Origin: Blochmannia endosymbiont of Camponotus (Colobopsis) obliquus
Lineage (GTDB): Bacteria; Pseudomonadota; Gammaproteobacteria; Enterobacterales; Enterobacteriaceae
DNA: 64,000 nucleotides
Assembly (NCBI RefSeq): GCF_000973545.1
Contig: NZ_CP010049.1
Span: forward strand, 62,001 to 126,000
Direction: 5' to 3'
Under the pieces are notes generated by a model. That model did not search any database, was not told the DNA's origin, and was given only the letters and a program-made list of their open reading frames with translations. A program made the position numbers and the translations under genes. This document shows, in pieces, positions 10,383-20,810 of this stretch; the stretch's first letter is position 1, and every line of letters begins with the position of its first letter.

Positions 10383-10964
10383 CTAGGATTTCCAAATGTT
10401 ATTTTCTCTTCCATTAATTAATCTCTGTGCATTACTTTGATGTTGTATTAATATTATTATGGCTAAAATGGTTATTTGCAAAGCATATTGTGGATAAAAT
10501 AACCAAGTATAAAATGGAATAATTGTTAGAGTAATTATTGATCCTAATGATGCAAAACCAGATAATAATACCGTTATACTCCATATGCAAAACATTAGTC
10601 CAGATAGATTCAAGCTTATAGTTGTAAGCGCTCCAAATGCTGTAGCCATGCCTTTTCCACCGCAAAATTTAAAAAAAATAGGATATATGTGACCCATGCA
10701 CGTTACAATGGGTATTGTTCCTAACCAAAAAGTTGGTATATTTAGGATTTGAGCAAGCCACATTGGGATCGCACCTTTTAGTATATCTAATAGTAATACG
10801 ATAATAGCTATTTTTTTATTTATTCGTGATATATTTGTTGTACCTGGATTTTTGGATCCAATGGTACGTGGATCTGGTAATTTTTTAAAACGACATATTA
10901 AGATTGCACTAGAAATAGAACCGCATATATAAGCGATAATTATTGTTACAATAGTAATTTCCAT
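10383..10964 (-). CDS. plsY: Acyl-phosphate:glycerol-3-phosphate acyltransferase
   Basis: Polytopic inner-membrane enzyme that acylates glycerol-3-phosphate from acyl-phosphate, the first step of phospholipid synthesis. The family motifs are present: CGSISSAIL at the N-terminus, the glycine-rich GSKNPGTTNISR (usually GSGNPGATNVLR), GGKGMATAFGA, and the third motif near HQSNAQRL. Five or so hydrophobic segments are visible. It has 193 residues where E. coli has 205; the basic C-terminal tail is shorter. It lies between tsaD and folB on the opposite strand, the same order as in E. coli. plsC, for the next acylation, is at 17600. Confidence 0.94.
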   Translation of the reverse strand: MEITIVTIIIAYICGSISSAILICRFKKLPDPRTIGSKNPGTTNISRINKKIAIIVLLLDILKGAIPMWLAQILNIPTFWLGTIPIVTCMGHIYPIFFKFCGGKGMATAFGALTTISLNLSGLMFCIWSITVLLSGFASLGSIITLTIIPFYTWLFYPQYALQITILAIIILIQHQSNAQRLINGRENNIWKS

Positions 10965-11140
10965 GGTTTGTTGTTTTTTTAGTAAGAATTGTGTTATTTA
11001 ATTTGGGTAGTTTGTATATCGATATAGTATTATTAATTATTTTTTGTGTAACGTACAGTTTTGGATTGTTGCTTGTAGTTATTTTGGTATTAATTAACAG
11101 ATTAGTTTGAGTTTTGTAAATTTTTAGTATGGTGTGTTGC

Positions 11141-11503
11141 ATGGATATGATATTTATTGAACAGTTAACAGTTATGAGTGTGATAGGGTTGTATGATTGG
11201 GAGCAACAACAATTACAAAAACTTGTTTTTGATTTGCAGTTAGGTTGGGATTGCAATTCAAAATATTGTTTGAGTAACAAATTAAATTATTTAGATTATT
11301 CTGAGGTTGTTTCAACGGTATTGTCTATAGTACAGGGAAGGAAATTTGGTCTATTAGAACAGGTAGCCGAGGAAGTTGTGGAACAATTGATGATAAAATT
11401 TGATATTGTATGGATACGACTTAAAGTTAGTAAACCAGAAGCGATATCACAAGCGTTTAATGTAAGTTTAATAATTGAAAGAAATAACAAGAAAAAAAAA
11501 TAA
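11141..11503 (+). CDS. folB: Dihydroneopterin aldolase
   Basis: Cleaves 7,8-dihydroneopterin to 6-hydroxymethyl-dihydropterin and glycolaldehyde in folate synthesis. The start ATG at 11141 gives 120 residues beginning MDMIFIEQL, matching E. coli MDIVFIEQL; the in-frame ATG at 11129 adds four unmatched residues. Conserved features are IGLYDWEQ, the Tyr of YLDYSEVV-type helix, LLEQVAEEV and the catalytic Lys in LKVSKPEA, followed by the family ending SLIIERNN and a Lys-rich tail. folP at 54543 acts two steps later, so this symbiont appears to keep folate synthesis. Confidence 0.94.
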   Translation: MDMIFIEQLTVMSVIGLYDWEQQQLQKLVFDLQLGWDCNSKYCLSNKLNYLDYSEVVSTVLSIVQGRKFGLLEQVAEEVVEQLMIKFDIVWIRLKVSKPEAISQAFNVSLIIERNNKKKK

Positions 11504-11606
11504 TATTTAATATTGTTCAAACATCTTTATTTTGCAAGTGATAGTTTAGTATATTTGTTGTATTGATAGGTTTAGGCAATAATATTTTTCAGAGACGTTA
11601 ATTTTT

Positions 11607-12434
11607 ATGATAGATTGTCATGAGTTATTAATTATTTTTATTTTAGGTATAGTGGAAGGTTTAACAGAATTTTTGCCAGTATCTTCAGCAGGACATATGA
11701 TATTGATTGGGTATTTGTTAGAATTTAATAGTGATAGGGCGAAGATTTTTGAAGTGGTAGTTCAATTTGGAACTATATTATCTGTAATTGTTAAATTTTG
11801 GCGCAAGTTATTTAGTGTTGTAGGAATTCGTTTTAATCAAGAGATTTTGGATAAAGAGAAAAATAGTTGTTTATCTTTATGGCATATTTTGTTAGGAGTG
11901 TTGCCAATTATAGTTTTAGGTTTTTTGTTTTATAATCAAATTAAGTTCTTCTTCGAACTTATATATGTTATGAATGCTTTATTAGTTGGAAGTTTGTTAT
12001 TATTGGTTGCAGAGTATTTTGCTTATTGTTCTTCATCTCGTAAAATTAGTATTACTGAATTGAGTTATATGCAAGCTTTTTTTATAGGTTGTTTCCAATG
12101 TTTCGCTTTATGTCCGGGTTTTTCTCGGTCTGGAGCTACTGTTAGTGGTGGATTATTAATGGGCGTTAGTAGACATTCATCTTTTGAGTTTTCTTTTTTT
12201 TTGGCCGTTCCTGTAATTTTTGGTGCATCGATATTAGATTTATATAAAAATATATCACTTTTTACTCATCATGATGTATTGTTATTTTTTGTTGGTTTTT
12301 GTACTTCTTTTGTAGTTGGATTATGTAGTATTAAGTATTTTTTGCAGATGGTTAAGAATATAAGTTTAATTCCATTTGTTGTGTATCGTTTTATTTTAGC
12401 TGGAATTATTTATTGGTTGGTGTATAATCCTTGA
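11607..12434 (+). CDS. uppP: Undecaprenyl-diphosphatase
   Basis: Integral membrane phosphatase (BacA) that recycles undecaprenyl diphosphate to the monophosphate carrier for peptidoglycan. It has 275 residues, E. coli 273. The catalytic motif EGLTEFLPVSSAGH near residue 17 and the second motif PGFSRSGATVSGGLLMGVSR near residue 173 are fully conserved, with about eight hydrophobic segments. It lies downstream of folB and converges on cca, as in E. coli. Confidence 0.97.
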   Translation: MIDCHELLIIFILGIVEGLTEFLPVSSAGHMILIGYLLEFNSDRAKIFEVVVQFGTILSVIVKFWRKLFSVVGIRFNQEILDKEKNSCLSLWHILLGVLPIIVLGFLFYNQIKFFFELIYVMNALLVGSLLLLVAEYFAYCSSSRKISITELSYMQAFFIGCFQCFALCPGFSRSGATVSGGLLMGVSRHSSFEFSFFLAVPVIFGASILDLYKNISLFTHHDVLLFFVGFCTSFVVGLCSIKYFLQMVKNISLIPFVVYRFILAGIIYWLVYNP

Positions 12435-12502
12435 TGTGATTAAAATATGATTTTTGTTAGTTAAGTTTGTGTTGTGTGTTTTGCAAGCATATTAAATAAT
12501 TT

Positions 12503-13732
12503 TTACTTATTTTTATTTTGTGTTATTTTCCATTTATTTAATAATTTATAACGTTGTTTGTTAATTTCTTGTTTTATTATTTTTCCTGTAAAACCTTTTT
12601 TAAGGATGTTTAATATATCGACATATTTTGATACAGAATATGCCTGAAGTAAAAAGTTTTTTTGTAAATAACATTGATGCCTAAATTTAGGTAAATTATG
12701 AAAATATGATTCACCAACTGTAAGAATATAATTTAGTCTTTCTGGATGACGCCAAACGTCAAGTTTATTAAAAAATTTAATAATTTCTTCTGGTTGTTTA
12801 ACATGTATATCATAAAGTAGTTCATAATATTTGTTTATCAATTTAGCTATTCTGCATAAATAGTTTGGTGTTTTTATGCGTTTACATAAATTATCTATTG
12901 TTTTGCAGTCAGAATAGTTATTATGATTTATATTATGTATATTTTTTTGTTTGTTTATTTTATTTAAATTGTTGCAAAGGACAGCGAATCTGGTTGCGAT
13001 ATTATTTGTTAAATGTGCCGCAGTTTTAAGTGCTGTCATAGTATATTCTCCAAGATCTATGTTTAAATTATATTGTGTAAATTTAATTATATTCCCAAAT
13101 AAATCATTGATTTCTGGGAAGATTATTTTTAGAGCATTACAATTTTTTAATACTTGAAAATATATTTGTGGGTGATTTGTCATTAAGGCTTTTTTGGTTT
13201 CCATCCATATTCGTTCTTGCGATAATAATGAAAGTTCAGGGGTCATTTGTTTCATAAGATTTAAGGTACTTGGTGCAATTTTAAAGTTAAGATGAGCAAA
13301 TTGAGCTGCAAAACGAGCTACACGCAATACTCGTAATGGATCTTCTTTAAATAAAATAGAAACATGACGTAATATTCTTAATTGTATATCTTGTTTACCA
13401 TTATATGGGTCTATGATGTTACCTTGTTCGTCACAAGCTATAGCATTAATGGTTAGATCTCGACGGTATAAATCTTCTTCTAATGTAATATTCGGAGAAG
13501 TATAACAAGTAAATCCAGTGTATCCTTGACCAGATTTTCGTTCTGTGCGCGCTAAAGCGTATTCTTCATGGTTTTCTGGATGTAAAAATACTGGAAAATC
13601 TTTTCCTACTTTTCGGTATCCTATACGTTTCATATCTTCTGGTGTTGAACCAATTATTACCCAGTCTCTTTCTTTTATAGGAATTTTTAATAAAAGGTTA
13701 CGTACAGCACCACCTACCAAATATTTTTTCAT
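12503..13732 (-). CDS. cca: CCA tRNA nucleotidyltransferase with degenerate HD domain
   Basis: Adds or repairs the 3' CCA of tRNAs. Its 409 residues compare with 412 in E. coli. The class II nucleotidyltransferase head is well kept: YLVGGAVR, the carboxylate motif ERDWV (residues 21-25; E. coli DRDWV), RRDLTINAIA near 90, the neck DPYNG and EDPLRVLRVARFAA. The C-terminal half is much less conserved. Where E. coli has the HD metal motif CHDLGK the sequence reads CNNLNK (residues 253-258), and the other conserved histidines are also replaced, so the phosphohydrolase and phosphodiesterase activity of the E. coli enzyme is probably lost. Four of the five tRNA genes here lack an encoded CCA, so synthesis activity should be essential. 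Confidence 0.94.
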   Translation of the reverse strand: MKKYLVGGAVRNLLLKIPIKERDWVIIGSTPEDMKRIGYRKVGKDFPVFLHPENHEEYALARTERKSGQGYTGFTCYTSPNITLEEDLYRRDLTINAIACDEQGNIIDPYNGKQDIQLRILRHVSILFKEDPLRVLRVARFAAQFAHLNFKIAPSTLNLMKQMTPELSLLSQERIWMETKKALMTNHPQIYFQVLKNCNALKIIFPEINDLFGNIIKFTQYNLNIDLGEYTMTALKTAAHLTNNIATRFAVLCNNLNKINKQKNIHNINHNNYSDCKTIDNLCKRIKTPNYLCRIAKLINKYYELLYDIHVKQPEEIIKFFNKLDVWRHPERLNYILTVGESYFHNLPKFRHQCYLQKNFLLQAYSVSKYVDILNILKKGFTGKIIKQEINKQRYKLLNKWKITQNKNK

Positions 13733-14736
13733 TTTTAATATAGTTGTATTTATAATTGGTTATTTCTTGCAAGTGTTGATTTGTATAATATTTGTTCTAC
13801 ATAGATTCTATATACTAGGATATTATAGTCAAATGTTTAAGCATTTTTTTAATTGTTATATATATGCATTTTACTAAATGCATACTATAACCTATATTAT
13901 GAATTAGTTAAGTAAACATAATTCGTCTATTAAATTCTTACGATAGATACAATTTATTTTTTTGTGATGTCTATTATTCGGTTATTGTAGTTTATTATTG
14001 TAATAATAGAGGTTAATGTTGATTATATCATAGATTATGATGATTATAGTTGATCTGTAGTATATATAATGTTTTGTTTTTTTTTTACTATCTTATCAGG
14101 TAGATATTGAGCCAGGTATTAAATGTTTATTTTATTAGGATGTGTGGATTGTTAATTTTGGTATTCGGTGATACCATTTAACATGGTTTAATCAATGTTG
14201 ATATTTTGAATATTTTTGTTTGATTTGTATAAAATCAGGAAAATTGTTGAGAATATTAGGTATGTGATATGTTATATATGTGCTACTTATTTTTTGTTCC
14301 AGTTAGATGACATATAATTAAGGAAATTTTTAGTTATTTATGAACATGCTATTTTTAAATAAAAATATATTTTTTGTATTTTGTATATAGAATAATTTTT
14401 TTGTTTTGGAGCATGATTTTATATGTTTTTATGTGTTTAATTATTTTATGTACTGATTCATTGTTTTGATTGATATAGTAAACTATTTATATAGTTTTTT
14501 TTTGGTTTTATTTAATATTGTATTATTTGTTATGTTATCGTGAAAATAATGTTATGTTTTATGGTTTATAAATTGTTTGACGTGATGATTATCATGTAGT
14601 AATTATTACTAATATATTTTGTTTGTAATTTTATTTAGTCAAATAATGATATTTTGTTACTATTCTATATCAGGGTTAAGTTATATTTCTATTATTATTT
14701 TTTAAGTTAATTGTTTTTTAAGGGGTGTAATGGTAA
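13733..14736. other. 1-kb spacer between cca and hldE
   Basis: Long non-coding spacer. In E. coli ygiM, ygiF and glnE lie between cca and hldE; none is recognisable here. A GGGGTG purine-rich site at 14721-14726 upstream of hldE is the only feature I can point to. Confidence 0.5.
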
Positions 14737-15687
14737 GTGGTTTTTATTGATCCTAACTTTCGTCAAGTTAAAATCTTGGTTGTAGGTGATGTTATGTTGG
14801 ATAGATATTGGCGTGGAGATATAAAAAATATCTCATCAGAAATGTCTGTTCCGGTTATGCAAGTGAATGCTATTGAAGAGTATCCTGGAGGCGCTGCTAA
14901 TGTAGCAATGAATATTGCTACATTAGGTAGTAGATCAAAATTAATTGGTTTAATTGGTGTTGATGAATTTGCTAAGGAATTAAAAAGAAAAATTGTTGAA
15001 GCACATGTTGAACATGATTTAATTCCTGTTATAAATTGTCCTACAATAAATAAGTTACGAATTATTTCCCATAATCAACAAATTTTACGATTGGATTTTG
15101 AGCATTATTTTAGTAAAAATGATGCTTTGTCCATTTTTTATCGTGTTCAGTGTATATTATCGGATTTTGATATATTAGTATTATCTGATTATGCCAAAGG
15201 TTCTTTAGGTTATATAGACGATATTATTTCTTTTGCGCGCAGGATTGGTATACCTATTTTAGTAGATCCCAAAGGTTCTGATTATTCTCGTTATCGTGGT
15301 ACTACTGTATTAACTCCTAATTTATTAGAATTTGAATCAGTGGTAGGTCAGTGTACAAATGAATGTATGTTAATACAAAAAGGTATGGAAATTTTAGTTG
15401 ATTATGAAATATCAGCGTTATTAATTACTCGTTCTGAACAGGGCATGATTCTTTTACGATTGGGTGCGAAACCTGTATATTTTCCTAGTCAAGCAAAGGT
15501 AGTATGTGATGTGATTGGCGCTGGAGATACAGTAATTGCTGTATTAGCAGTTTCTTTATCTTCTGGAAATACAATAGAAGAATCTTGTTTATTGGCTAGT
15601 TTTGCAGCTAGTGTAGTGATTGGAAAATTTGGGACTTCTACTGTAAGTTCTACTGAGCTATGTAAAGTAATGCGTGCTACGAGATGA
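14737..15687 (+). CDS. hldE: HldE domain 1: D-glycero-beta-D-manno-heptose-7-phosphate kinase
   Basis: PfkB-family kinase that makes heptose 1,7-bisphosphate for the lipopolysaccharide inner core. It equals residues 1 to about 316 of the 477-residue bifunctional E. coli Hld[14 protein letters not shown] near residue 15, the [14 protein letters not shown] motif, [12 protein letters not shown], and the catalytic GAGDTV near residue 260 (preceded by DVI where E. coli has DVT). The frame ends in TGA at 15685-15687 inside the region corresponding to the interdomain linker, and the second domain starts in the -1 frame with a 4-base ATGA overlap. I read the start GTG at 14737 as reasonable since it aligns with the E. 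coli N-terminus. Confidence 0.92.
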   Translation: MVFIDPNFRQVKILVVGDVMLDRYWRGDIKNISSEMSVPVMQVNAIEEYPGGAANVAMNIATLGSRSKLIGLIGVDEFAKELKRKIVEAHVEHDLIPVINCPTINKLRIISHNQQILRLDFEHYFSKNDALSIFYRVQCILSDFDILVLSDYAKGSLGYIDDIISFARRIGIPILVDPKGSDYSRYRGTTVLTPNLLEFESVVGQCTNECMLIQKGMEILVDYEISALLITRSEQGMILLRLGAKPVYFPSQAKVVCDVIGAGDTVIAVLAVSLSSGNTIEESCLLASFAASVVIGKFGTSTVSSTELCKVMRATR

Positions 15688-16169
15688 ATTGTATATTTGG
15701 TATAGTAGATCAAAAGATATTAAAAACAATGGTTTTAATTGCCAGAAAGCATTATGGTGAAAAGATAGTGATGACTAATGGTATATTTGATTTACTTCAT
15801 GTTGGACATGTTTATTTTTTAGCTAATGCAAAAAAATTAGGTGATAGATTGATTGTAGCAGTAAATTGTGATTTTTCTACTAAAAAATTAAAAGGTAATT
15901 TACGACCTATAAATGGATTATCGCAGCGTATGACACTTTTAGCGGCATTAAGAGTGGTAGATTGGGTTGTGCCTTTTTATGAGGATAATCCTTGTAAATT
16001 AATAGCAGATTTATTACCTGATGTGTTAGTCAAAGGTGGTGATTATCAATCATATGATATAGCTGGTAGTAAAGAAGTATTGGCTAATGGTGGTGAAGTA
16101 CGTATTTTGAAATTTAGACATGGTTATTCTACGAGTAATATTATTAATATTATACAAAGCGTTAAATAA
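15684..16169 (+). CDS. hldE: HldE domain 2: D-glycero-beta-D-manno-heptose 1-phosphate adenylyltransferase
   Basis: Cytidylyltransferase-like domain that adenylates heptose-1-phosphate to ADP-heptose, the C-terminal activity of E. coli HldE. It contains [16 protein letters not shown] with the HxGH nucleotide motif, [26 protein letters not shown] and the ending [10 protein letters not shown]. The first 30 or so residues before GEKIVMTNG still resemble the E. coli linker, so this is the old fused gene broken by a frame change, not a newly acquired hldC. Its ATG at 15684 overlaps the kinase stop (ATGA), which would permit translational coupling; an internal ATG at 15729 is an alternative start. 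Both halves keep catalytic motifs, so two working subunits are likely. Confidence 0.9.
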   Translation: MNCIFGIVDQKILKTMVLIARKHYGEKIVMTNGIFDLLHVGHVYFLANAKKLGDRLIVAVNCDFSTKKLKGNLRPINGLSQRMTLLAALRVVDWVVPFYEDNPCKLIADLLPDVLVKGGDYQSYDIAGSKEVLANGGEVRILKFRHGYSTSNIINIIQSVK

Positions 16170-17599
16170 CATTCGATACTAAAATAATATGAGTAGTAAA
16201 TTAAAAAAAAGTAAAGGGTTTGATTATTTGTTATATACAAATTTTTTCGAAACATTATCATAATATTTATAATGTTGTTAGTTTATTATAAAAAATTTTT
16301 TAAGGAAGATAATTTTTAGTGTTTTTTAAAATTTGTTTTTGTCGAGAATAGTTTATTATTGTGCATGTTTAAATTTAGATCATTGTGTTGTTTTGTTGTA
16401 TTGCATTGTTTTTATGAGTTTTATTGTGTTATTTATTAAGTTATTTGTTAAGTTCGTTGTTTTATTAACATTCAGATTGGATTGTGTTGTTGTTATATAT
16501 ATCTACTGATATACAATGTTTTTTATTTTTTTATTTGGAGCGTTTTGGTATTATGTTAGTGATTGTATGTAAGTAAATTATATTCTGGAAATGTTTTGCT
16601 ATTATGGGTTGTTTTTTTGTTTAGTAGTATGGTATGCCTATAGAATGAGTGAATACTACATTTAGTGTTTTCGTGTAATAGTGACGGTGTTGTAGTGTGG
16701 ATAATGATTGTGACAGTGAAGGTGATATGATTTTTTTGCTGCAGAGAATATGATTATTAAATAAAAAAATGGGCACTGGCAATTCGTTATGTAAGTGGTA
16801 TAGTTTGTCTTTGTTGCATAGAAGATTGTTGTTAAAAATTGAAATTATCAATGATGGTAAAATGTAAAATTAAAATAATCGCTATTGTATAAGTTCGTTA
16901 GTACGACAATTATTGCAGCGACATCAGGTATTACGATGAGAGTATTTGTAACAACAAGATAGATTAATTGTTATGTGTTCTTTTATCAAAGATAATGCTA
17001 AACCAATTTTTTTTATTGACTAGAGTATGCTTTGTCTTGATATGTTACTGATTATTATAGGAGGTATTTGGGTATTCGTCAAGGTTACCGTATGTTATGG
17101 GTTATGGTAAAGGTTATGTTGAATCAGTGGTGGATTTAACGTATTTGGTTGATTAAAGTCTATCGGATTACTATGTTATTTTATCAAGAAAAATGATAGT
17201 ATTTTCCTGTATTTTATAAATAATAAAATTTCGAAATCAATGTTATATGCTGTTATTAATTGTTAGCAATTTAACAGTTTACCGTTTATTTATGAGATTA
17301 ATGTAATATTTTGTGGTTAGTTGTGCTTTCAGGTAATTAACTGTTGTATGTTTAGATGTTTTGGTGTTTTGTTTTTAAGTATAAAGATAATTATTTTATA
17401 TTTTCTGTTTTTTATTTTTTTGTTTTTGTTTTTTAAATTTATTTGTGAAATATATTTTAGTTTGTATTTTGTTTGTTATGTTTTTTAATAGAGTAAGCTT
17501 GCTTTATTGTTCTATAAGTAATTATGCGAATAGAAATGTTGCGTGATTTTGTGTGTAAAATATTTTATTTATATTGAAAACAGAATTATGGGGTAAAAT
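16170..17599. other. 1.4-kb spacer upstream of plsC, possible gene graveyard
   Basis: The longest empty stretch in the window. The part around 16620-17170 is less A+T-rich than ordinary spacers and contains short open runs broken by stops, the look of an eroded gene. In E. coli parC lies directly upstream of plsC, so a parC remnant is the obvious candidate, but I could not align any ParC motif and so do not annotate it. No RNA gene was found. Confidence 0.4.
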
Positions 17600-18325
17600 A
17601 TGTTGTTGGTTATTCGTATTTTGTTAATTATTTTTATTTTTATTTGTATTTGTATTTTTGGTTCGATATATTGTTTATTTAGTCCAAGAAATCCTTCTCA
17701 TGCAGCTATTTTGAGTCGTTTTTTTTGTCGTATGACTCCCATTTTTGGGATTAAAGTTGAGGTGCGTCAGTCATTAAAAAATAAATTACCTGCAAATTGT
17801 ATTTATATTGCTAATCATCAAAATAACTATGATTTATTTACATGTACATATGCTGTACAACCGCGTACTATTACGGTAGGTAAAAGAAGTTTATTATGGA
17901 TACCGTTATTTGGATTATTATATTGGTTAACTGGTAATTTTTTTATAGATCGTCGTAATATGACACGGTCTTATAATGATATTGTGCAGATAGCTTGTGG
18001 TATAAAAAAAAACAATATTTCTTTGTGGATATTTCCAGAAGGTACACGTAGCCGTGGTAGGGGTTTATTACCTTTTAAAACGAGTGCGTTTTATGCTGCA
18101 ATTATTGCAGGGTTGCCTATCGTCCCGGTTTGTGTATCTAATCTTGTTAATAAGATTAAACTTAATCGTTGGCACAATGGTTTAATTATTATTGAAATTT
18201 TAACTCCAGTAGAAATGAATATATATAGTATTAGTCAAGTTAGAATGGTGACTAAGTATTTTTACAATTTGATGAAGATAAAAATTGATGAATTGAATGC
18301 AGAGGTTATGGTACGCAAATCTTGA
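17600..18325 (+). CDS. plsC: 1-acyl-sn-glycerol-3-phosphate acyltransferase
   Basis: Makes phosphatidic acid from lysophosphatidic acid at the inner membrane. Its 241 residues compare with 245 in E. coli. The N-terminal 25 residues form a hydrophobic anchor. The HX4D catalytic motif is NHQNNYD (His73, Asp78), the substrate motif is FPEGTRSRG (Glu147 onward), and GNFFIDRRN and GLPIVPVCVSN complete the acyltransferase blocks. A GGGG purine stretch lies 9 bases upstream of the ATG. With plsY at 10383 and psd at 28294 it shows phospholipid synthesis is kept. Confidence 0.96.
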   Translation: MLLVIRILLIIFIFICICIFGSIYCLFSPRNPSHAAILSRFFCRMTPIFGIKVEVRQSLKNKLPANCIYIANHQNNYDLFTCTYAVQPRTITVGKRSLLWIPLFGLLYWLTGNFFIDRRNMTRSYNDIVQIACGIKKNNISLWIFPEGTRSRGRGLLPFKTSAFYAAIIAGLPIVPVCVSNLVNKIKLNRWHNGLIIIEILTPVEMNIYSISQVRMVTKYFYNLMKIKIDELNAEVMVRKS

Positions 18326-18891
18326 GTAGTTAGTTATATTTTTTGTTAACGATTATAATAATTAAGTTTATTAATTTGTATTGTGTGTCATGATTGTATG
18401 ATATGTGGGTATATTTTTGTATTTAACATTTGTGTCATATATTTATATAAAATTAATATCAATTAAAGTTATGATGTAAAATTTGATTAAATTTAGTGTA
18501 TAGTTGATAAATTCTTAAAGTTAATAATAGTTTATAGTTTATTACATCGAGTTAATAACTTAGTTGGATTATGTAGTCAAGAATATGTGTATTAAATATA
18601 TTTGAATGTAATTTTTGTTTTATTAAATATGTCATTTATAACGGTTTTTTAAGCAGTGAATATAGCACGATATCATTGATTAACATACGATACACGCAGT
18701 ATTAAGTTTTACATTATTATAGTAAGTCAATGTTTAAACTTAAAATTTAACGAGTATTATTTTTAATGTTTTATCATATTCTGATGTCTTTGTTGTGTTG
18801 TGTATCTAAATTTTGTTACATGTCAGTCTACATTATTTTCATTGATGTTGATTACAAAGATAAATTATGGATTCTTATATAGCAATATTGC
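18326..18891. other. Intergenic spacer plsC/metC
   Basis: Non-coding spacer between convergent plsC and metC. No gene relic or strong terminator hairpin recognised. Confidence 0.4.
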
Positions 18892-20082
18892 TTATTCTTT
18901 TATTCGGTTAAATCCATCAGACAGGTCGCGGATTAAATCATCAGTATTCTCCAGTCCAATATGAAGTCGTACTAATGTTCCTGTAAAGTCTAATTTTTTA
19001 GTTTTTCTAATGTTTTTTAATTCTTCAGGTTGACTTGTTAAAATTAGTGATTCGAATCCTCCCCATGAATAAGCTATATGAAAGTATTTAAAATTATCAA
19101 GATATTTTGTTAATTGTTGAAAATTTAGTCGTTTTTTTAGTATAAATGAAAACAATCCGCTAGAGCCACTAAAATCTCTTACAAAGTATTTATGGCCTTT
19201 ACATTCGGGTAAGGCTGGATGATTGACTCTGTATACGAATGGATTATTACTTAACCAATGAGCGATATGTAATGCGTTTTTTTCATGTTGTTTTAATCTT
19301 ACATACAAAGTTCGTAGTCCTCTTAAAGTCATATAAGCGGTATCTGGATCAACAGTCTGTCCCATTAAGTAAGATTGTTCACTTAATTGCTTCCAACATT
19401 TAGCATTGGCTACTGCAGTCCCAATCATTGCATCTGAATGACCTACAAGATATTTTGTACCAGATTGTATAGAAATATCGACTCCTACATTTAATGCTTG
19501 TAAGAAAATACCCGCTGACCAGGTATTATCAAGTATAATAGTTATATTTGGTGATTTTTTACGTACTGCTTCGATGATTCCAGGTATATCTTGTACTTCC
19601 ATGGTAAGTGATCCAGGAGATTCTAGAAAGATTAATCGAGTATTTTGTTTAATTAGACTGCTGATATTATTTCCTATTAATGGATCAAACCATGTTACAG
19701 ATATTTGCATTTTTCTAAGCACGTTTTGACAGAAAATTTTAGTTGGTTCATAAACGGCATCTGTCACTAATATATTGTCTCCTGCAGACACAAATGCAAG
19801 AATAGAGCTTGCAATTGCTGCTGTACCACACGGATATAACGAACATCCCGCTCCATGTTCCAGTTGCATCATTGCTTCTTTTAACGCAAAATGTGTTAAT
19901 GTTCCTCTCCTTCCATAACATAGTTTATTCTGAGTGCAATTATTCGTAGCTTGTTTTTTTTTATAGTAAGAATCGAATATTATCGATGAGGCTCTTTGAA
20001 TTACAGGATTAATCGATCCTTGAGTGTATTTTTTGTTTCTGCCAGCGATGATTAGAGATGTTTCAATGTTTTTTTTAGTCAT
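18892..20082 (-). CDS. metC: Cystathionine beta-lyase
   Basis: PLP enzyme that cleaves cystathionine to homocysteine, pyruvate and ammonia in methionine synthesis. It has 396 residues, E. coli 395. The PLP lysine is Lys210 in [26 protein letters not shown] near residue 56, CGTAAI near 85, DNTWSAG near 185 and the C-terminal SWGGFESL are typical of MetC. Cystathionine gamma-synthase is the main alternative, but the fit to MetC specific motifs is better. It is single in its neighbourhood, with the E. coli neighbours missing. Retention fits a symbiont that makes amino acids for its host. Confidence 0.95.
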   Translation of the reverse strand: MTKKNIETSLIIAGRNKKYTQGSINPVIQRASSIIFDSYYKKKQATNNCTQNKLCYGRRGTLTHFALKEAMMQLEHGAGCSLYPCGTAAIASSILAFVSAGDNILVTDAVYEPTKIFCQNVLRKMQISVTWFDPLIGNNISSLIKQNTRLIFLESPGSLTMEVQDIPGIIEAVRKKSPNITIILDNTWSAGIFLQALNVGVDISIQSGTKYLVGHSDAMIGTAVANAKCWKQLSEQSYLMGQTVDPDTAYMTLRGLRTLYVRLKQHEKNALHIAHWLSNNPFVYRVNHPALPECKGHKYFVRDFSGSSGLFSFILKKRLNFQQLTKYLDNFKYFHIAYSWGGFESLILTSQPEELKNIRKTKKLDFTGTLVRLHIGLENTDDLIRDLSDGFNRIKE

Positions 20083-20452
20083 TGTGATTTGTTTGTTATA
20101 TTTTATTATATTAGATTAAGATCTTTTAAAAATTTAAGTCCGATACGGTGTCTTGATTATAGTGGTGTCGATAGCGGCGATAATATTATTGCGTATGTAT
20201 ATATACATACATGGTTGTGTTCTGTTGCATTTTTAAATATCTAGCTTATGGTCATAGGTTTTTGCGTAGTCTTGCAATCAAATTTTATGTTTATCCTGTT
20301 TTTTTATCATTTGTTCCATGACGTATTGTTTCTTGAGGTTTATTGCGTTGTTTGAAATATTTTATAATTAGCTATCTGTTAGGTATTGATTGTTGTGTAG
20401 GAGTTTAATTTTTAAATTCTTAAGTTTTTAAATTTCTGAATCGTTATAAGAT
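20083..20452. other. Spacer at a change of E. coli synteny block
   Basis: No gene is seen. To the left the gene order follows the E. coli rpoD-plsC-metC region; to the right it follows the pheU-cutA-groE region, far away on the E. coli map. This spacer therefore contains a rearrangement junction. Confidence 0.45.
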
Positions 20453-20525
20453 TGCCCGGACTTGGAATTGAACCAAGGACACGGGGATCTTCAGTCCACT
20501 GCTCTACCGACTGAGCTATCCGGGC
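20453..20525 (-). tRNA. pheU: tRNA-Phe (anticodon GAA)
   Basis: Minus-strand cloverleaf of 73 bases close to E. coli tRNA-Phe. The acceptor is GCCCGGA/TCCGGGC, the anticodon loop CTGAAGA gives GAA, and the T arm is CTTGG-TTCAATT-CCAAG. Differences from E. coli lie in the anticodon arm: position 28 is T facing C42 (a mismatch), 32 is C, and 37 is G instead of A. No CCA is encoded. Position next to cutA matches E. coli pheU. Confidence 0.94.
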
Positions 20526-20810
20526 TTGTTCTGTTTCTGTTAATTTGTGTAGTTACATTTGTTACATCGAACTTCCATATGTAGTTGCGGATATAATTTA
20601 GTTTGTTTTTGTTCTGTAGATGTATTTTCGTTCCGTTCATCTGTTAATGTATTTCTTATTCTGTAAGAGATCAAGAGTATGTCAATCGTATGTTACACAT
20701 AATATCTGACAGAATCGTATTACTTTGTGCTGCTTTAGTCAATGTTAATCTCAAGTTAATTTTAATTTGGTTTACGCGTTACTTTGTTATTTTTACTTTG
20801 ATGAAAATAA

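Noticed and set aside
16621..16851. Minus-strand frame of 76 codons in the spacer before plsC
   Set aside because: No similarity recognised and no start signals; treated as part of an eroded region.
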